Origin: Pseudomonadota bacterium
GTDB taxonomy: Bacteria > Pseudomonadota > Alphaproteobacteria > Sphingomonadales > Govanellaceae
Assembly: GCA_003577275.1 (NCBI GenBank)
Contig: QEVO01000004.1
Span: 124,001 to 188,000, forward strand
Direction of reading: 5' to 3'
DNA: 64,000 bases
A program made the position numbers and the translations under genes. Below are positions 60,669 through 64,000 of the stretch, piece after piece (positions within the stretch are counted from its first letter, which is position 1; each line of letters opens with the position of its first letter). Below the pieces are notes generated by a model. The model saw nothing but the letters and a program-made list of their open reading frames with translations, was not told the origin of the DNA and made no database searches.

Positions 60669-62003
60669 ATGGCAAAGGGGCAATTGAGAATTGGACCCGC
60701 CCTGGCCTATGTGGCGCCGATTGTGCCGGTCTGGATGCTGCATGCCCCGGCGCTTTCCGTCCTGCCTGCCCTTTACGCCAAGCATGCCGGCATCAGCCTG
60801 TCCGCGTTAGGCGCCATTCTGTTGATCACCCGTTTATTTGACGGCATTACCGACCCCTTGGCCGGCTACCTGTCCGACCGCACACGGTCGCGGCTTGGGC
60901 CGCGCAAGCCCTGGATTGTTGCTGGCGGGATAATCGCCACTATTTCCTGCTATTTTTGGTTCCGGCCCGCAGCAGACACGGGTCCGCTTTATTTCCTGCT
61001 CTGGTCCATCGGAGTCTACATCGGATGGACGCTGATGGAGATCCCCCACTCCGCTTGGCTGGCGGAGTTAACGCAGGATTATGACGAGCGGTCGCGCCTG
61101 TCATCTTATCGGACGGCGGCGGTTTATGTGGGATATGTCCTGTTCTTCTGCGCGCCGCTGCTGCCGTTCTTCGCCACCACCGAAATTACGCCGGAAGTAA
61201 CATCCTTCGTCTCCTGGGCCGTAATTGCGCTCCTGATAGTGAGCGTGCCGATCATGGCATGGAAGGTGCCTTCGGGCGAACTGGTCATGACTGATCGCCC
61301 TCGCCTGAAGGAAATCCTTCTGGGCATGTGGCGCAATCGCCCCTTTCATATCTTCTTTGGTTGCATGTTGGCCGGCAACGTCGCCAGCGGCATGGTCGGC
61401 GCCCTCTATTTCTTCTTTATGGACGCCTATCTTGGCATCGCCGACAAGATCGTCTTTGTGGCGCTGGGCACCAGTGCATTAGGCGTTGTCAGCTCACAAT
61501 TCTGGCCACCGGTCATGGCCCGCATCGGCAAGCATGGCGCTCTCGCCGCAAGCGCCACCGGCGCAATATTGACGTTAGCGATCATGGCGTTCATCCCCCC
61601 CGGTCCCCTGGCCTTTCCCTTGATGCTCGTGATCTTCGCCTGTTCCTCGGTTACGGCCACCGGGCAGATGGTCAGTAACATGGCCATTATGGCGGATGTT
61701 GTGGATTATGATGAACTTAGAACCGGCAAGAATAACGCCGCCAGCTATTATTCCTTCAACGCTTTCATCGCAAAATTCGGGGTCGCCATTGGCGGCGGAT
61801 TGTCGCTGGTGATCGCTGGCCTATTCGGCTTTGACCCCAATGGACACAATGCCGGCTGGCCGATGGCTGGGTTTTTTACCGCTTTCATTGGCGTTCCAAT
61901 TCTACTGAATCTGTCAAGTTTGTGGCTTGCCCTCCGCTTTCCGCTCAATCGCCGTCGTCACGCCATCATCGCTCACCGCTTGGCGCGGCGCAAAGGCAAA
62001 TAA
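60669..62003 (+). CDS. GPH-type MFS transporter (third)
   Basis: A 444-aa inner-membrane GPH/COG2211 transporter. The first loop LFDGITDPLAGYLSDRTRSRLG (in pieces) and PRKPWIVAGG match the other two copies in this window. The ATG at 60669 follows the GST stop by 1 nt. An upstream frame in the GST is not used. It would import the substrate passed by the TonB receptor. Confidence 0.92.
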   Translation: MAKGQLRIGPALAYVAPIVPVWMLHAPALSVLPALYAKHAGISLSALGAILLITRLFDGITDPLAGYLSDRTRSRLGPRKPWIVAGGIIATISCYFWFRPAADTGPLYFLLWSIGVYIGWTLMEIPHSAWLAELTQDYDERSRLSSYRTAAVYVGYVLFFCAPLLPFFATTEITPEVTSFVSWAVIALLIVSVPIMAWKVPSGELVMTDRPRLKEILLGMWRNRPFHIFFGCMLAGNVASGMVGALYFFFMDAYLGIADKIVFVALGTSALGVVSSQFWPPVMARIGKHGALAASATGAILTLAIMAFIPPGPLAFPLMLVIFACSSVTATGQMVSNMAIMADVVDYDELRTGKNNAASYYSFNAFIAKFGVAIGGGLSLVIAGLFGFDPNGHNAGWPMAGFFTAFIGVPILLNLSSLWLALRFPLNRRRHAIIAHRLARRKGK

Positions 62004-62036
62004 GTTTTCTTCATATCTTTTACCAAGAGAACCCAC

Positions 62037-63767
62037 ATGTCGTCCGTCACTGAATTATTGCAGAAGAATTTTGAATGGCAGCTGGAAAATGAGCCAAGCC
62101 GGCGCACCATGCTGGGATTGGCCGGTATTCATGACCAGTGGGAGGCCATCGATGAAGGCTCTGAACTGCGGCGAGTAAAGCGCTGGCAGGCAGATCTTAA
62201 TGACTTGAACGCCATGTCTGCTGAATCCTGGAGCAGCGAAGATTGCCTGAACGCAGATATCTTTCGCCACCTCGCCAATCTCCGCATTGACCGGCAACAT
62301 TTTCTGGACCATGAGAGTCCGGTGGGACTCTTTGGCTACAACATACTTGTTCCCTTTATTCTTACCACCTATCAACCCCTCAGAAACGCAGAAGATATTG
62401 AATGCTATGTAAAGCGTGTACAGAACGTAACACGACTGTTCGATGAACTCATAGGCGTCATTCGCGTGCGGGAACGGCGGGGATTTACGCTGCCCAAATC
62501 GTCCTACGGTCCGCTGATAGAAAGCTGCCGCGGGATTTTGCGCGGCCAGCCGTTTGATGACGATTCTCAGCAATCCGGTCCCCTTGCCGATGCCTGTGCT
62601 AAAATCCAAGCCATGACCATTGGCGAAGCGTTAAAATCGCGCGCCATGAGTAATGTTGCAGCAGCGCTGCGCGATTATCTTGCGCCTGCCTATAAGCGCT
62701 TAATTGAATGCCTGGAAGATGTGCAGGCCAAGGCCCGGGAAGAACATGGCGTCTGGCGGCTGCCTCGGGGAGAGGATTACTACGCCTACACACTGCGTTA
62801 TCATGCGGAAACCGGCTTAAGCGCTGAGGAAATACACATCATCGGGCGTAATGAAGTGATCGAAGTGCAGGAGGAAATCCGCAAAGTAGCTGAGAATCTG
62901 GGCGAGACCCTATCGCTCTCCCAATTTTTCGAAACCTTACGCTCTACCGATAAATATCACTATCCGTCCGGCGCCGACGGACGGAATCAGATGATGACGG
63001 ATGCACGCGCAATTCTAGAGCGTGTGGACTCTCGGCTGCCACACTATTTCACTTTTCTTCCTAAGGCCCGTGTAGAGCTGGAGCCTATTCCGTCTCATAT
63101 GGAGGAAACCTCCCCCATCGCACTTTATCGCCCAGGCACCTGGGATGGCTCCACGCCCGGCGCCTATCTTCTCAATCTGCGTGACCCGTCCGCCATGCCT
63201 CGTTATCTAATGGAGGCCTTGGCGGTGCACGAGGCAATTCCTGGACATCACCTGCAACTGGCGCTTGTCAATGAGCTCGAACATCTACCTGGCTTTCGCC
63301 GCCATCAGGACATGTTAACGGCTTATACCGAAGGCTGGGCGTTATATGCGGAGCGACTGGCGGACGACATGGGAATATACGGCACCCCCATGGCGCGCCT
63401 TGGCTATCTGGTGATGTGGCTGTGGCGTTCGGCGCGCCTGGTGGTGGATACCGGCATTCATGCGTTGCGTTGGAGCCGGGATGACGCCATTGGCTATTTC
63501 CTGCAAAACACGCCCCTACGCCGTCAACAGATCGAAGCAGAGGTTGATCGCTACATTCAGTGGCCGGGGCAGGCCGTCGCCTATCGGCTTGGCTGCCGAT
63601 CGATCCTGGAGTTACGCGCTACAGCGGAACGGCGGCTGGGCGCCAAATTCGATCTTGCTGATTTTCATGCTGTCGTGCTGGGAAGCGGTCAGGTGCCGCT
63701 CTTGTCCCTTCGCAAACAGGTCGATACATGGACGAAGCTTAAGGGAGCAATGATATGTATCATGTAA
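62037..63767 (+). CDS. DUF885 metallopeptidase-like protein
   Basis: A 576-aa DUF885 protein. The HExxxxHH-like motif HEAIPGHHLQL at about residue 398 and the downstream Glu in TEGWALYAERL (about 427) look like a gluzincin-type zinc site, suggesting a peptidase. No signal peptide, so probably cytoplasmic. It follows the MFS gene by 33 nt, and overlaps the cyclophilin start by 13 nt. The substrate is unknown. Confidence 0.88.
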   Translation: MSSVTELLQKNFEWQLENEPSRRTMLGLAGIHDQWEAIDEGSELRRVKRWQADLNDLNAMSAESWSSEDCLNADIFRHLANLRIDRQHFLDHESPVGLFGYNILVPFILTTYQPLRNAEDIECYVKRVQNVTRLFDELIGVIRVRERRGFTLPKSSYGPLIESCRGILRGQPFDDDSQQSGPLADACAKIQAMTIGEALKSRAMSNVAAALRDYLAPAYKRLIECLEDVQAKAREEHGVWRLPRGEDYYAYTLRYHAETGLSAEEIHIIGRNEVIEVQEEIRKVAENLGETLSLSQFFETLRSTDKYHYPSGADGRNQMMTDARAILERVDSRLPHYFTFLPKARVELEPIPSHMEETSPIALYRPGTWDGSTPGAYLLNLRDPSAMPRYLMEALAVHEAIPGHHLQLALVNELEHLPGFRRHQDMLTAYTEGWALYAERLADDMGIYGTPMARLGYLVMWLWRSARLVVDTGIHALRWSRDDAIGYFLQNTPLRRQQIEAEVDRYIQWPGQAVAYRLGCRSILELRATAERRLGAKFDLADFHAVVLGSGQVPLLSLRKQVDTWTKLKGAMICIM

Positions 63768-64000
63768 CAAACCCTGTGGTCATCATGGCCACGGCGCTGG
63801 GCGAAATCACTCTTGAGCTTGATATGCAAAGAGCGCCGGTAACGGCCTCCCACTTTCTGTCCCTTATTGAGCGGGAGCTTTTGCAAGAAGCCTGCTTCTA
63901 CCGGGTCGTGCACAAGAGCAATACGCCGGGAAAGCTTCCCACCATTGATGTCATCCAAGGCGGCCTTGGCTTCGACCTAGCGGCAACGCTGCCCACCGTG
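63755..64000 (+). CDS. Cyclophilin-type peptidyl-prolyl isomerase, 3' truncated
   Basis: The first 82 residues of a cyclophilin are visible, running off the window edge. ALGEITLELDMQRAPVTASHFLSLIE and ACFYRVVHK are typical of small bacterial PPIases; GIQGG-like VIQGGLGF follows. It would isomerise prolyl peptide bonds. The ATG at 63755 overlaps the DUF885 end. A PPIase near prolyl peptidases fits a peptide-using operon, but that is only a suggestion. Confidence 0.85.
   Translation, partial: MYHVTNPVVIMATALGEITLELDMQRAPVTASHFLSLIERELLQEACFYRVVHKSNTPGKLPTIDVIQGGLGFDLAATLPTV

Overview
This window looks like an alphaproteobacterial chromosome carrying catabolic functions. The evidence is four TonB-dependent receptors of the type common in sphingomonads and relatives, a benzoyl-CoA (box) cluster, many short-chain dehydrogenases and densely packed operons with ATGA/GTGA overlaps. 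Genus and species cannot be fixed from the sequence alone.

Region 1 (1-8.6 kb): a truncated SLC13-type transporter, then a box locus (boxB, boxC, boxR) with a divergent flavodoxin and a PnbB/DUF4863 protein. TGCA-N6-TGCA operator-like sites lie at both promoters. A nitronate monooxygenase-like protein, a small PhnA-domain protein, a nuclease and a small monooxygenase-like protein follow.

Region 2 (8.6-25.6 kb): a regulon built around a GntR/FCD regulator (about 15.1 kb). The near-identical palindrome ATATTTTCGAAAATAT occurs four times, upstream of each transcription unit: a TonB receptor with two SnoaL-like proteins, an M14-like DUF2817 protein and an SDR; a lone SDR; a long forward operon (creatinase-like hydrolase, MDR reductase, SDR, acyl-CoA ligase, DUF35 protein, thiolase-like enzyme, GNAT, secreted cupin); and a reverse operon (two SnoaL-like proteins, alpha/beta hydrolase). 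The two SnoaL pairs are paralogous. The substrate looks like an organic acid activated to a CoA thioester.

Boundary (25.7-26.6 kb): a 3' fragment of a tRNA-Val(GAC) gene and a decayed IS3-type transposase. The orientation suggests an integrated element that extends rightwards.

Region 3 (26.7-55.9 kb): the most interesting part. A TetR regulator (33.3-34.0 kb) sits among transcription units that carry ATATGAC-N6-GTCATAT operators. The genes encode an intramembrane CPBP glutamic protease with MlrA (microcystinase)-like residue spacing, several amide and peptide hydrolases (C45, M20, S33, beta-lactamase-fold), two class III aminotransferases, two beta-keto acid cleavage enzymes (BKACE), a peroxisomal-type 2,4-dienoyl-CoA reductase-like SDR, an enolase-superfamily enzyme, a TonB receptor and an MFS transporter. 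Read together they suggest uptake and hydrolysis of a peptide or N-acyl compound containing a beta-amino acid, transamination to a beta-keto acid, and BKACE cleavage to acetoacetate (or a 2-alkyl derivative) plus an acyl-CoA. An adjoining operon (TonB receptor, alpha/beta hydrolase, amidase, serine hydrolase, MFS) lies behind three tandem TAGAC-N5-GTCTA sites with its own TetR gene.

Region 4 (56-64 kb): a third TetR gene, a TonB receptor with a palindromic site, a GST, an MFS transporter, a DUF885 metallopeptidase-like protein and a truncated cyclophilin.

The recurring design is TonB receptor, GPH/MFS transporter, hydrolases and a dedicated local regulator with its own operator sequence. Functions are assigned by reading motifs; no database search was possible.
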